Shown one piece after another: positions 1 through 8,798 of a DNA stretch of 64,000 nt; position 1 is the stretch's first letter, and each line of letters opens with the position of its first letter. The DNA is taken from positions 115,390 to 179,389 of the forward strand of contig UPXR01000002.1 in the NCBI GenBank assembly GCA_900557365.1, read 5' to 3'. Under the pieces are notes generated by a model that made no database searches, had not been told where the DNA came from, and saw nothing but the letters and a program-made list of their open reading frames with translations. A program made the position numbers and the translations under genes. Source of the DNA: an uncultured Dialister sp. Lineage in GTDB: Bacteria > Bacillota_C > Negativicutes > Veillonellales > Dialisteraceae.

Positions 1-2
1 AG

Positions 3-404
3 AATAAGAAACTTATTGCCCGTCTGCTGGTTAATGAAAAGTATCATTATGCAGAGCCGGATCATGAAAAACGGATTTTGTCCGGCTTGTGGGATATCGA
101 GCAGGCTGTACAGGAACATCGGATGATCAAAATCCGGTATGAGCAATTGGAAAAAAGCGGGACGATAGAGCGGAAAATCAAACCGATGGGGATTTTATTT
201 TCTGAATATTATTTTTATCTGATGGCATTCCGGGAAGGAGAGCCGGAGGAACAGGAGCAAATGGTGCCTGCCGTTTATCGTGTGGACCGCATCAAATCGT
301 TCGAGGTTCTGAATGGACATTTTCAGGTTTCTTTCAGTGAGCGCTTTCAGGAGAAGGAACTGCGGAAAAAGGTGCAGCTTCTGTGCGGCGGAAAGACGGT
401 TTAG
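3..404 (+). CDS. WYL-domain regulator, 3' part only (cut by window edge, C-terminus apparently frameshifted)
   Basis: The reading frame is open from the first bases of the window, so the gene starts upstream. The visible 133 residues contain the WYL fold: IKIRYEQ, then IKPMGILF, YYFYLMAF and YRVDRIKSFEVL. WYL proteins are usually helix-turn-helix transcription regulators of about 300 residues whose WYL domain senses a ligand. In this family the segment LRKKVQLLCGGK is normally followed by about 70-80 further residues (the WCX extension), but here a stop follows at once. Remnants resembling the missing part (RFRRYLQYR, then GTDIEC) can be read downstream in two other frames, which points to frameshift decay. 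The N-terminal DNA-binding part is outside the window. Confidence 0.65.
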   Translation, partial: NKKLIARLLVNEKYHYAEPDHEKRILSGLWDIEQAVQEHRMIKIRYEQLEKSGTIERKIKPMGILFSEYYFYLMAFREGEPEEQEQMVPAVYRVDRIKSFEVLNGHFQVSFSERFQEKELRKKVQLLCGGKTV

Positions 405-560
405 GCGGTACCTGCAGTATCGGTGGTACAGATATTGAATGTCCGGGAAAGGAATTAAAACCGGCGCCCAGGCCGGAGCGACAGGGAGCCTGCCGGAGCA
501 GACGGCCGGCCATACAGACTGTGTAAGGGAAGCGGTAAGAAGGGAAAGGACAAGGGTTGT

Positions 561-600
561 AAAAAAAGGCATCGGGAATATTATCCCGATGCCTTTTTTT
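561..600. terminator. Bidirectional intrinsic terminator
   Basis: A perfect 10-bp stem (GGCATCGGGA / TCCCGATGCC) is flanked by A7 on the left and T7 on the right. It can end both the WYL gene and the opposing sbcDC transcript. Confidence 0.9.
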
Positions 601-628
601 GTTGGTTCCGCGGTATTTTTTTCTCTTG

Positions 629-3247
629 CTATTCGACCTCGAAAGCGGCTGTGCTGCCTTTTTTCCCTGTGCTGACGCGGAGCCGGGCATCAATCCGTTC
701 TTCCAGTTCCGGCACATGGGAAATGATGCCGACCAGCCGTCCCGTACTCTGCAGATCAATCAGTGTGTTCATGGCGCTGTTGAGAGAATCCGGGTCCAGT
801 GTGCCGAAGCCCTCATCAATGAACATGGTGTCCAGCCGGACACCGCCCTGTCTTGCCTGCACTACATCGGCCAGACCGAGGGCAAGAGCCAGAGACGCAA
901 GGAAGGTTTCCCCGCCGGAAAGGGTATTGGCCGGTCTTGTCCGTCCGGTATAGCTGTCCGACACCTCCAGCGTCAGGCCGCCCCGGCCGAGCGTGCTGTC
1001 GCCGGACATGCGGCGGAGAGAATACCGTTTCCGGCTCATCTCCCGGAGGCGCAGATTGGCAGCCTTGGCTACCTCATCCAGCAGGGTGCCCAGAACATAC
1101 CGTTCCAGAGAAATCCGGGAACGCTCGCCCCGGGTGAGACTGTACAGGCCGGATACCAGAGAGACCTCCCTTTCGGTTTTTTCCAGCTGTTTTGCCTGTG
1201 CGGCGGTCTTGCGGAGCACCTCTTCCAGACGGCGGGATTCCTTTTCCTTTTCGGTCTGCACGGTCAGAGCCTGCTTGAGCCGGGCCTGATAGGACTGATC
1301 TTCCTTTCGGAGAACATCCACAGAGGGCTTCTGCTGTCCTGCGGTCTGTGCTGTCTCCTCGGAAATACGCTTTTCCGCGGAGGTGAGCTCAGCTTTATAC
1401 CGGTCGATTTCTCCGGCCAGTGTTTCCTCTTCCTTCAGCCGGTCATGCCAGGTGCGGCAGTCCTCGGGAGAAGCAAAGCCCGCCTCCTGTGCTCTCCGGC
1501 TGAGCGCTTCCTGCTGCTGCTTATAATCCTGCACCAGCTTGTTTCTCTGCTCATCCGCCGATTTATAGGATGCTTCGGCAGCTCCCAGTTTTGCGGATGC
1601 TTCCCGGAGATTCTCTTCATTTTTCTTCTGTGCGGCGTCCCAGTCACTGAGCTGCTTTTCCAGCTTCCGGATTTCCTGCGCCAGAATATCCGGGTCCCGG
1701 AATCTTTCCGGAATATCCGCAAGGGAGGCAATGCGGGTCCGGGCCGCAGAAAGTGCATTCTGTACCTGCAGCCAGTCTGCACCCTCAAAACGGGTAAAGG
1801 CTTCTGCTGCTTTTCTGGACTCTTCGGCTGCACGGGAAGCATTCTGTTCCGCCTGACGGACTTCCTCCTCCGTGGGGAGCGGCCGGTCCGATACAGCAGG
1901 CAGGGGATGATGGACGGCGCCGCAGACCGGACAGGGCTCTCCCTCCTTCAGCTGCCGGGCCAGGATGGCGGCCTGTCCGAAGATATAGTCTCTTCGCAGA
2001 GACAGAGCCTCATCTTCCCTCTTTTTCTGCTCCGCCTGTGCTTTCCGGACGGCTTCTTCCAGCTTCTTTCTCTGCAGGGCGGCCTGCTTTTCTGCCTTTT
2101 CTGCCTGCTGCAGCGCTTCCGCTGCCTGTCCGTATTCCTTTGCACGGGGGATCTGTTCTTTCATGACGGCCAGAGCCTGGCGGTCTTTTTCCATGCCGGG
2201 ACGCTGCAGGTCCAGTGCGGAGGCCTGCTGCTGCAGTTCCTTCAATGCTGTCTGTTCTTTCTGACGCAGGGCATCTGCTTTTGATTTTTCCTGATTGGCC
2301 TTTTTCCCTTCCAGAATCGTCTTTTCCAGGGCGTCGAAATAGGGAGAAAGCTCCCGGGCCTTCCGGATTTTGGACAGGTCTTCTTCCTTCTGGGTTACGC
2401 TGTCTTTCTGCGCCAGAAGCCGGTTCCTTTCCGACAGCGCCTTTTCCAGCGCCTCGAAATGATTGGACAGGAGAAGGGCTTTTTCAAAGATTTTCCGGAA
2501 ATCACCGTACTTTCGTTCCAGCTCCTCATGGAGACGGCCGGCGGCCTTTCCCTCCTGTGCGGCGGCATCCTTCCGGCGGCGGAGCTCCTCTGCGTCTTCT
2601 GCTTTTTCCATTTGCAGGACGGAAGAAAGAGCGGTTTCCTCCTCCTTCTTTTTATTCATCAGCGCATGGAAACGGTCCTTTAAGCGATCCTGAAAATCGG
2701 AAAAGCGTTTTGTCTTGAAAAGCTGTTTCAGGATGGCTTCCCGTTCATCGGCCTTGGCTACGAGAAGCTTGCGGAAATCCCCCTGGGGGAGAAGGATGAC
2801 CTGGCAGAACTGGCCGGCATTGAGGCCGATCAGACGGGTGGCGGCTTCCTCCACGCCCTTTTCAATCGTATGGATTTCTTTGCCGTTTTCCAGCTCCGAC
2901 AGGGATGACTGCATGGCAGAAACCGTCTGGCCGGAGCCTCTTTTCTTATCCAACAGCTGCTCCGGGGAACGATAGGCCCGGTACACATGGTTTCCCAGAG
3001 CGAAATCGAAGGTGACCTCTGTCCGCACCGACGTATCGGCATAGTCGCTCCGCATATTTTTCCCGTCCCTGTCACCGCTGGTTTTGCCGTACAGGGCATA
3101 GCACATGGCGTCCAGAATCGTCGTCTTTCCCGCTCCCGTCGGACCGCATATCAGGAAAAGACGGCGGCCGTCCAGCTTTTCAAAGTCAATGACCGTTTCC
3201 TCTGCATAGGGTCCGAAGGCCTTCATGGTCAGCCGGATAGGTCTCAT
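629..3247 (-). CDS. sbcC: Exonuclease SbcC, ATPase subunit of the SbcCD nuclease
   Basis: SMC-like ATPase of the Mre11-Rad50-type complex that opens hairpins and processes DNA ends together with SbcD. Of the 872 residues, the N-terminus has Walker A GPTGAGKTT at about residues 35-43. Long charged heptad-rich coiled-coil arms flank a zinc hook CPVCG near residue 437. The C-terminus has the ABC signature LSGGETF near residue 774 and Walker B with DEGFGTLD near residue 805. It is somewhat shorter than the E. coli protein (about 1,050 residues), consistent with shorter arms. Its ATG overlaps the sbcD stop by 4 bases, so the two are co-translated in the order sbcD-sbcC. Confidence 0.95.
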   Translation of the reverse strand: MRPIRLTMKAFGPYAEETVIDFEKLDGRRLFLICGPTGAGKTTILDAMCYALYGKTSGDRDGKNMRSDYADTSVRTEVTFDFALGNHVYRAYRSPEQLLDKKRGSGQTVSAMQSSLSELENGKEIHTIEKGVEEAATRLIGLNAGQFCQVILLPQGDFRKLLVAKADEREAILKQLFKTKRFSDFQDRLKDRFHALMNKKKEEETALSSVLQMEKAEDAEELRRRKDAAAQEGKAAGRLHEELERKYGDFRKIFEKALLLSNHFEALEKALSERNRLLAQKDSVTQKEEDLSKIRKARELSPYFDALEKTILEGKKANQEKSKADALRQKEQTALKELQQQASALDLQRPGMEKDRQALAVMKEQIPRAKEYGQAAEALQQAEKAEKQAALQRKKLEEAVRKAQAEQKKREDEALSLRRDYIFGQAAILARQLKEGEPCPVCGAVHHPLPAVSDRPLPTEEEVRQAEQNASRAAEESRKAAEAFTRFEGADWLQVQNALSAARTRIASLADIPERFRDPDILAQEIRKLEKQLSDWDAAQKKNEENLREASAKLGAAEASYKSADEQRNKLVQDYKQQQEALSRRAQEAGFASPEDCRTWHDRLKEEETLAGEIDRYKAELTSAEKRISEETAQTAGQQKPSVDVLRKEDQSYQARLKQALTVQTEKEKESRRLEEVLRKTAAQAKQLEKTEREVSLVSGLYSLTRGERSRISLERYVLGTLLDEVAKAANLRLREMSRKRYSLRRMSGDSTLGRGGLTLEVSDSYTGRTRPANTLSGGETFLASLALALGLADVVQARQGGVRLDTMFIDEGFGTLDPDSLNSAMNTLIDLQSTGRLVGIISHVPELEERIDARLRVSTGKKGSTAAFEVE

Positions 3248-4416
3248 TTCTTTTCCTCCTCTCGATAAACCTCTTCCCAGACGGTCCGGGCCAGTTCCTT
3301 TTCCTCCTCTGTCAGGGGATGATCCCGGAAACGGGAGACAAAATGGGAAAGAATATCCTCATCGGTCATCGTTTCCAGCTCTGCAATCCGCTCACCCGTA
3401 TCCTCCCGGTATCCCATGTCCTGCGCTACACCCAGCGCATTGGGAAATTTCTTCCGGAGCCGGGGCATGGCGTCGATGACCGGACTCCGGTCGGTAAGAT
3501 TGATCTGCAGGTAATCCTCAGAGGCTTCCGTCTCATCGCCCATGAGTTTTTCAAAGGTTCCTTCCAGGACGCGCACCTGGAAGCGGGGAAGAAGTTCGTC
3601 AAAACGGGCGGAAATGCGGCCTTCTCCGTTCATTTCTCCGATAATGACTCCCTTTTTCTGACGGACCTCATCGAAGGAGTACCGCATGAGACTGCCGCTG
3701 TAGCGGATTTTTTCCGAGGAAGCCTGTGTTTTCTGCGGCCGGTGAAGGTGCCCCAGCGCCGCATAATCATAGGGCGCAAATACATCGTCGGAAATCCGGT
3801 CATAGCCGCCGATGGAAAGGGGACGCTCCGATTCGGACGCAAAGCCGCCTGCGGCAAAGACGTGAGCCAGACAGATTTTCCGGAGATTTCGTTTTTCCTC
3901 CGGAAGAAGAGACAGGACATAGCCGGACAGGGCCCGCTCGGCGTCCTCATAGGTTTTGATTTTTTCCGCGCCTTCCAGACAGAGACGGTTCAGCAGCACC
4001 CGTACCCGTGCAGGCTCTGCATAAGGGAGGGGAAGGAAAGCAACTTCTCCGTCCGCATCGGAAAGAATGACCGGACGGAGACGGTCATCGGGACCGAAAA
4101 TGTACAGCCCCCGGGAACGGAGCAGCCGGCTGGCCACAGACAGTCTTTCCGCGCTGTCATGATTTCCGCTGATAATAATCATGGGAATGCGGCGGACTCC
4201 GACAATTTCATCGGTGATCCAGTCAAATACCTCGACGGCTTCCTCGGGAGGAAGCGAGCGGTCGTAAACATCGCCGGCGAGAAGAATCACATCGGGCTTC
4301 TCCCGGTCGACCAGAGGAAGAAAACGGTGCTCCAGAAGCCAGCGCTGGTCCTCTGTCATGGAATGCTCCTTCAGAAGCTTGCCTAAGTGCCAATCGGCAG
4401 TATGGATGAATTTCAT
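3244..4416 (-). CDS. sbcD: Exonuclease SbcD, nuclease subunit of SbcCD
   Basis: Calcineurin-like metallophosphoesterase that supplies the nuclease active site of SbcCD. The 390-residue protein has the metal ligands in order: FIHTADWHLGK (Asp8, His10), LLAGDVYDR, IISGNHDSAERL, LAHVFAAGG and ALGHLHRPQ. Length and motif order match the family. It is the first gene of the sbcD-sbcC pair and lies 63 bp downstream of nfo on the same strand, so all three repair genes could share a transcript. Confidence 0.95.
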   Translation of the reverse strand: MKFIHTADWHLGKLLKEHSMTEDQRWLLEHRFLPLVDREKPDVILLAGDVYDRSLPPEEAVEVFDWITDEIVGVRRIPMIIISGNHDSAERLSVASRLLRSRGLYIFGPDDRLRPVILSDADGEVAFLPLPYAEPARVRVLLNRLCLEGAEKIKTYEDAERALSGYVLSLLPEEKRNLRKICLAHVFAAGGFASESERPLSIGGYDRISDDVFAPYDYAALGHLHRPQKTQASSEKIRYSGSLMRYSFDEVRQKKGVIIGEMNGEGRISARFDELLPRFQVRVLEGTFEKLMGDETEASEDYLQINLTDRSPVIDAMPRLRKKFPNALGVAQDMGYREDTGERIAELETMTDEDILSHFVSRFRDHPLTEEEKELARTVWEEVYREEEKK

Positions 4417-4479
4417 ATTCCGGGAGCGGCGGGAAACGGCCGCTCATGCCTTCCTTTCTGTGAAAATAGAGTAAAACGG

Positions 4480-5319
4480 TCAGTCTCCGGTGCGGAGTGT
4501 TTTGAGCAGGGCAATCTCCCGGGCATATCCGTCCAAATCATTGGGGGTTTCCAGATAAAAGGGGAGATTCCGCAGGGAAGGATGATTGATGAGCCTTCCG
4601 ATCGTTTCAAGGCCGAGCGTTCCCTCTCCGATTTTTTCATGCCGGTCCTTGCGGCTGCCGAGAGGATTCTTATCATCATTCAGGTGGACAGCCCGGAGCT
4701 TTTCCAGTCCGATGATTTTATCAAAATGGGACAGTATTCCGTCCATATTCTGCACCCAGTCATACCCTGCGTCATAGGTATGGCATGTGTCCAGACAGAC
4801 ACCGAGCTTATCCTTCCGCTCTGTTTTATCCATGATGGCGGCCAGCTCCTCGAAGGTCCGGCCCACCTCCGTTCCTTTTCCCGCCATGGTTTCCAGCAGC
4901 ACCCATTCAGGAAGGGGTTCCTGATCCATGGCATAGTTCAGCATATCCGCAATCAGGACGGATGCCTTTTCCGGTCCCTGCCCCAGATGCGCGCCGGGAT
5001 GGAAATTATACATGCAGTGATAGAGACGGGCCGTTTTGGACAGATCCTCCCGGACCGCCGTACGGGCGAAATCACGGACATTTTCCTTAACGGAAGCGGC
5101 ATTCATCGTATAGGCTCCGTGGCAGAGAATGGGGCCGAAATGATGGGACTGCATCCATCCGGCGAGTGCATCCGTGTCCTCCCCGCTCCAGGGCTTGGAA
5201 CGGCCGCCCCGGGGATTTCTCGGAAAGAACTGGAAAGTATTTCCCCCGATGGAGGAGGCCTCCCTGGCCATGGCCAGGAAGCCGCGGGAAACGGAAAGAT
5301 GACAGCCTATAATCAGCAT
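4480..5319 (-). CDS. nfo: Endonuclease IV (AP endonuclease)
   Basis: Zinc-dependent apurinic/apyrimidinic endonuclease of base-excision repair. The 279 residues match the TIM-barrel Nfo family throughout: GCHLSVSRGF near the start, NTFQFFPRNPRG, the ligand-bearing stretches LYHCMYNFHPGAHLG, LLETMAGKG, GVCLDTCHTYDAGYD and RAVHLNDDKNPLGSRKDRHEKIGEG, and FYLETPN near the end. It is followed by sbcDC on the same strand. A strong extended -10 promoter lies about 50 bp upstream of the start. Confidence 0.95.
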   Translation of the reverse strand: MLIIGCHLSVSRGFLAMAREASSIGGNTFQFFPRNPRGGRSKPWSGEDTDALAGWMQSHHFGPILCHGAYTMNAASVKENVRDFARTAVREDLSKTARLYHCMYNFHPGAHLGQGPEKASVLIADMLNYAMDQEPLPEWVLLETMAGKGTEVGRTFEELAAIMDKTERKDKLGVCLDTCHTYDAGYDWVQNMDGILSHFDKIIGLEKLRAVHLNDDKNPLGSRKDRHEKIGEGTLGLETIGRLINHPSLRNLPFYLETPNDLDGYAREIALLKTLRTGD

Positions 5320-5366
5320 AAAAGACTCCTTAAATAATCGATTTTCTGAAATAAATGGATAAAAAT

Positions 5367-5375
5367 ATTATAGCA
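5367..5375 (-). promoter_or_regulatory. Extended -10 promoter for nfo
   Basis: On the minus strand TGCTATAAT, an exact TGN-TATAAT extended -10, about 50 bases upstream of the nfo ATG. No good -35 was seen. Confidence 0.65.
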
Positions 5376-5426
5376 CGGGAAGAAGGATATCCGGTCTGCC
5401 GAAGCCGGGAAAGGCATTCGGAGAAA

Positions 5427-5435
5427 TGATATAAT
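5427..5435 (+). promoter_or_regulatory. Extended -10 promoter for pfkA
   Basis: TGATATAAT (TGN-TATAAT), about 75 bases upstream of the pfkA ATG; divergent from the nfo promoter. Confidence 0.65.
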
Positions 5436-5508
5436 ATGAAATAAAAGAACACGAATCCGCCGGGAAAGCCCGGACGGGACAGGCTTTCTCGGAACAGGAG
5501 GGATTTCT

Positions 5509-6495
5509 ATGAAACGTATTGCTGTACTGACCAGCGGGGGCGATGCGCCCGGCATGAATGCTGCAATCCGGAGTGCGGTGCGGACCGCTTTCTTTTATAA
5601 AACGGAAATCTGCGGGATTTACCGCGGCTACCAGGGACTGCTGGAAGAGGATATCGTGCCCATGCAGCCGTCCTCCATTTCCGGAATTATCCTCCGCGGG
5701 GGGACCGTGCTGAAAACAGCCCGCTGTCCGGCTTTCTTTGAGGAAGAAAACCAGAAAAGAGCAGCAGGCATCCTGAAAGCGCACGGCATTGAAGGACTGG
5801 TTGTTATCGGCGGCGACGGCTCCATTCAGGGGGCGGAAAAAATCTCTCAGTTCGGCGTGCCCACCGTGACGGTGCCGGGAACCATTGACAATGATATGCG
5901 GGGAACGGATGAAACCATCGGCCACGATACGGCAGTGAATATCGTTGTTTCCGCTGTGGGGCGGATCAGAGACAGCGCCTCCGCCCACAATCGGGCCGCC
6001 GTAGTGGAAGTCATGGGCCGGTATTCCGGACAGATTGCGCTCCATGCGGCGCTGGCGTGCGGAGCGGAATATGTCCTCATCCCCGAGGTGCCATTCAGCC
6101 GGGAAAAGCTGGCGGCGAGCCTGCGGGAGCAGATGAGGGAAGGCCGGACGAACAGCATCATCATCTGTGCCGAGGGAAGCGATGATGCGGGAAGCCTGAC
6201 TCCCTGGCTCAAGGAGCATACCGGCATTGATATCTGCGCGACCATCCTGGGCTTCATCCAGCGGGGCGGCCAGCCTACCGCCCGGGACGGACAGCTTGGT
6301 TCTATTCTGGGAGCGGCTGCGGTCAGGGCCCTTTTGGAGGGAAAAGACCGGATGCTTGCCGGCATGGACCGGGGACAGGTGCGTCTTATCTCCTATGAGG
6401 AGGCAAGAAAGGAAGAAAAGCCGGATCTGCGGGAAATATATCAGCTGGCAGTGATGCTCGGGGCGGCCCAGAATCAGATAGACATCGAAAAATAA
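5509..6495 (+). CDS. pfkA: ATP-dependent 6-phosphofructokinase
   Basis: Phosphorylates fructose 6-phosphate to fructose 1,6-bisphosphate in glycolysis. The 328-residue protein has the ATP-binding SGGDAPGMNAAIR at the start, GGDGSIQGA around residue 102, the catalytic TIDND motif in GTIDNDMRGTDETIG, the substrate-binding VMGRYSG, and IQRGGQPTARD. The length is normal for bacterial PfkA. GGAGG precedes the ATG. It is transcribed alone, divergent from nfo, and closes with its own terminator. Confidence 0.95.
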   Translation: MKRIAVLTSGGDAPGMNAAIRSAVRTAFFYKTEICGIYRGYQGLLEEDIVPMQPSSISGIILRGGTVLKTARCPAFFEEENQKRAAGILKAHGIEGLVVIGGDGSIQGAEKISQFGVPTVTVPGTIDNDMRGTDETIGHDTAVNIVVSAVGRIRDSASAHNRAAVVEVMGRYSGQIALHAALACGAEYVLIPEVPFSREKLAASLREQMREGRTNSIIICAEGSDDAGSLTPWLKEHTGIDICATILGFIQRGGQPTARDGQLGSILGAAAVRALLEGKDRMLAGMDRGQVRLISYEEARKEEKPDLREIYQLAVMLGAAQNQIDIEK

Positions 6496-6504
6496 CAGAA
6501 TGGC

Positions 6505-6529
6505 AAAGAGCGGATCTCCGCTCTTTTTT
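6505..6529 (+). terminator. pfkA terminator
   Basis: AAAGAGCGGA-TC-TCCGCTCTTT hairpin followed by a T-run, 10 bases after the pfkA stop. Confidence 0.9.
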
Positions 6530-6752
6530 ATTGCAGAGAAAGAGCAGAAAACTGAATTTAATCATAAAAGAAATCTATAGCCTGCTCCTGATAAATCAGA
6601 TTTCAGGCTTGCCTTTCGGCAGATATCAGAGGAAAACATCTGGGAAAAGTACGGCAGAATCGGAGAATTTAGCTGTCAGGCAAAAAAAGAGAATAGGACG
6701 GAACTTTATAAAAAATAATGTGAATTTCAGTCACTTTTTTGCTGTCAAGACC

Positions 6753-6781
6753 TTGATTTCAGGGCGGTTTTGGGATATCAT
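6753..6781 (+). promoter_or_regulatory. Promoter of the first SLH porin
   Basis: TTGATT, 17-bp spacer, TATCAT. The same hexamer pair style (TTGATT-17-TATCCT) precedes the third porin. It implies a leader of about 190 nt. Confidence 0.6.
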
Positions 6782-6979
6782 ACAGATAAGCCTTGGGAAA
6801 CGGTCTCCGGCCCGGGCCTTTCAAACAGAAGAAATCGGACTTGAAGAAAGTAGAGAAATGAGAAGTGCAGAGGAAACACGGTCACTCGAGCAGAACACTC
6901 AGGCCTCGAAATCCGATGAGAAAAATTTCCGAAGGGAGAACCGAGGAGACAAAAATTTTTCTTATAGGAGGAGAAATCT
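6782..6979 (+). promoter_or_regulatory. Long 5' leader of the first SLH porin with shared porin-leader motif
   Basis: No convincing gene lies between pfkA and the porin (6496-6979). The leader holds the 18-mer GAGGAAACACGGTCACTC at 6870-6887, which recurs exactly in the leader of the porin at 10886 and in a diverged form before the porin at 23180. A strong ribosome site (AGGAGG) directly precedes the ATG. The 150-codon frame that spans this region has no recognisable features and is not annotated. Confidence 0.55.
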
Positions 6980-8212
6980 ATGAAAAAGATTCTCGCAATC
7001 GCTGCTGCTGCAGCACTTACCGCTGGTGTTTCTGCATTCGCTGCTAACCCGTTCTCCGATGTTACACCGGATGATTGGGCTTATCAGGCTGTATCTGATC
7101 TTTCCGATCAGGGCGTAGTTGAAGGCTATCCGGACGGCACCTTCAAGGGCGAAAGAAACGTAACCCGTTATGAAATCGCTCAGATCGTAGCCCGCCTCAT
7201 GGCTAAAGAAGATCAGCTGAATGCTGAACAGCAGGCTACCCTGAACAAACTCGCTGGCGAATATGCAGACGAGCTGGCTAATCTGGGCGTTCGCGTATCC
7301 AACCTGGAAAAGAAAGTCGGCAACATTTACTGGTCCGGCGATGCCCGTATGCGTTATCAGGACAAGGCTCTTGATAAGGATGCCTGGACCGGACGTATGC
7401 GTATCAACGTAAAGGGACAGGTCAATGACTCCACTTATGTACAGGGCCGTCTGACCACCAACATGGATTTCCAGAAAGCCGGCACGGATGAATCCAAGAC
7501 TTATATGGATACTCTTTTTGTAAACCATGGCTTCGGCAAGAATGTCAATGTGAAGCTCGGCCGCTATGCAAACAACTTCGGCGATCAGGGCGGCTGGCTC
7601 TATGGTGATTCCAACAACTTCGACGGTGCGGAAATCAGCTACAGCAACGGCAAACTCTGGCTGGCAACCGGCTTCGGGCAGTTCAATGCCTCTGACTATG
7701 AAGGACTTAAAACCGATGATGCATATTATGCCCGCGGCGCTTATGATTTCGGCTTTGCGAAACTCGGTGCGGATTACCTCGTATTCAAGGAACAGAACAA
7801 TGACAATGAACTGCTCGGCGTCAACCTGACTGTTCCGGTGGGTGAATTCCGTGCATTCGGCGAATACTGGAAGAACACCACCTGCAAAGTCAGCGAGGAC
7901 ACTGCGTGGAATGCAGGCATCGGCTACGGCAGGCTGAACCTGAAGAAGCCGGGTTCCTTCGCTGTTGATGTGGCTTACAATGATGTGGAACGGGAGGTAT
8001 ACTTCGGCGGCACCGGTCTCCAGACAGATGCTCTCAATTATCTGACGATTAAGGATGGGGCTGCGAATGTAAGCTTCTGGAATGTTATGGCAGATGTAGC
8101 TCTCCAGAAGAATGTTTACCTTCACGGCGAATATGCCTTCGGCGTGGACACCGAAAACTATGCCGGTGATGATAAGGATTCCTGGACTGTTTCCCTCAAT
8201 TATGTATTCTGA
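6980..8212 (+). CDS. SLH-domain outer-membrane porin (OmpM type), copy 1
   Basis: Outer-membrane channel and tether typical of Negativicutes: the SLH domain binds the modified peptidoglycan and the barrel sits in the outer membrane. The 410 residues comprise a signal peptide (1-22, ending AFAA), an SLH domain (about 23-80, NPFSDVTPDDWAYQAV...VVEGYPDGTF...VTRYEIAQIV), a coiled coil (about 80-115) and a beta-barrel of alternating polar/aromatic strands to the terminal YVF. The final Phe fits the outer-membrane assembly signal. The first 115 residues are almost identical to copies 2 and 3 in this window, while the barrels differ strongly. Codon use suggests high expression. Confidence 0.9.
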   Translation: MKKILAIAAAAALTAGVSAFAANPFSDVTPDDWAYQAVSDLSDQGVVEGYPDGTFKGERNVTRYEIAQIVARLMAKEDQLNAEQQATLNKLAGEYADELANLGVRVSNLEKKVGNIYWSGDARMRYQDKALDKDAWTGRMRINVKGQVNDSTYVQGRLTTNMDFQKAGTDESKTYMDTLFVNHGFGKNVNVKLGRYANNFGDQGGWLYGDSNNFDGAEISYSNGKLWLATGFGQFNASDYEGLKTDDAYYARGAYDFGFAKLGADYLVFKEQNNDNELLGVNLTVPVGEFRAFGEYWKNTTCKVSEDTAWNAGIGYGRLNLKKPGSFAVDVAYNDVEREVYFGGTGLQTDALNYLTIKDGAANVSFWNVMADVALQKNVYLHGEYAFGVDTENYAGDDKDSWTVSLNYVF

Positions 8213-8234
8213 TCTGTCTGTTTCGTAAGACAGC

Positions 8235-8259
8235 AAAAGCGCCCTTCGGGGCGCTTTTT
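8235..8259 (+). terminator. Terminator of porin copy 1
   Basis: AAAAGCGCC-CTTCGG-GGCGCTTTTT hairpin 22 bases after the stop. Confidence 0.9.
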
Positions 8260-8609
8260 GCATGGGCAGAACATGATCTGCATTCGGAAATGCTTTTGCT
8301 GTTTGTCATCGGATGCTGAGAGAAATTTCTTTTTGACTATACATATTTTCTATAACCAGTGACCTTTTTCCTGGATCTGCGGATATATATTCTTTGTCCG
8401 GAAGAAAATACAGAAAAATACTTTTATTTTCCAAAGATTTAAATTTCCTGAAAATATCGAGTAATTTCGAGGACTGAAGGGGAAAACGGGAGCGGAGGCG
8501 GGAAATAAGGCAGCATTTTTCTTTCTTCCGGTTATAAGAGATTTCTTGAGGCATACCGAAACAGGGGAAAGATATGGAATGACCTCTCGTTCTCACTTAC
8601 TATATGTTG
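8260..8609. other. AT-rich gap with no recognised feature
   Basis: About 350 bp between the porin terminator and the aldehyde dehydrogenase promoter. A 96-codon frame on the minus strand has no family features or clear ribosome site. Nothing else was recognised. Confidence 0.4.
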
Positions 8610-8618
8610 TGCTATAAT
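8610..8618 (+). promoter_or_regulatory. Extended -10 promoter of the aldehyde dehydrogenase
   Basis: TGCTATAAT, an exact extended -10. Transcription would begin near 8625, giving a leader of about 175 nt. Confidence 0.65.
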
Positions 8619-8624
8619 GAGAGC

Positions 8625-8798
8625 ACAGCGTTAAATGAGTCATTGGAAAGTGACTGTCGAACAGTATGAAAGGTTGGATTTCCGAACGGCTGCGATGCTG
8701 AAGTATTTCCCGCCGGACTACCGGGAATGTCGTAACACTCCGGAGGGATTGTTCTTATACAGGGGCGGAGCCCCGCTTTTATGAAAGGTGGATTTCCT
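8625..8798 (+). promoter_or_regulatory. Structured leader with terminator ahead of the aldehyde dehydrogenase (candidate attenuator)
   Basis: The leader can fold several clean hairpins: AGTCA...TGACT (8638-8655), ACTGT-CGA-ACAGT (8652-8664, overlapping the first and therefore an alternative to it), and TTCCCG...CGGGAA (8707-8727). It ends in GGGGC-GGA-GCCCC followed by GCTTTT (8763-8780), a terminator-like hairpin just before the ribosome site. This layout fits a riboswitch or attenuator, but I could not match it to a known class; no T-box consensus is present. Confidence 0.45.

Noticed and set aside
599..2284. 561-codon plus-strand frame opposite sbcC
   Set aside because: Shadow of sbcC; composition is Leu/Cys/Phe-rich without membrane-helix order or motifs, and the sense-strand gene is unambiguous.
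6531..6983. 150-codon frame in the leader of porin 1
   Set aside because: No family features, low-complexity basic sequence, and it overlaps the porin promoter, the conserved leader motif and the porin start.
8306..8596. 96-codon minus-strand frame between porin 1 and the aldehyde dehydrogenase
   Set aside because: AT-rich gap with no clear ribosome site or recognisable protein features.
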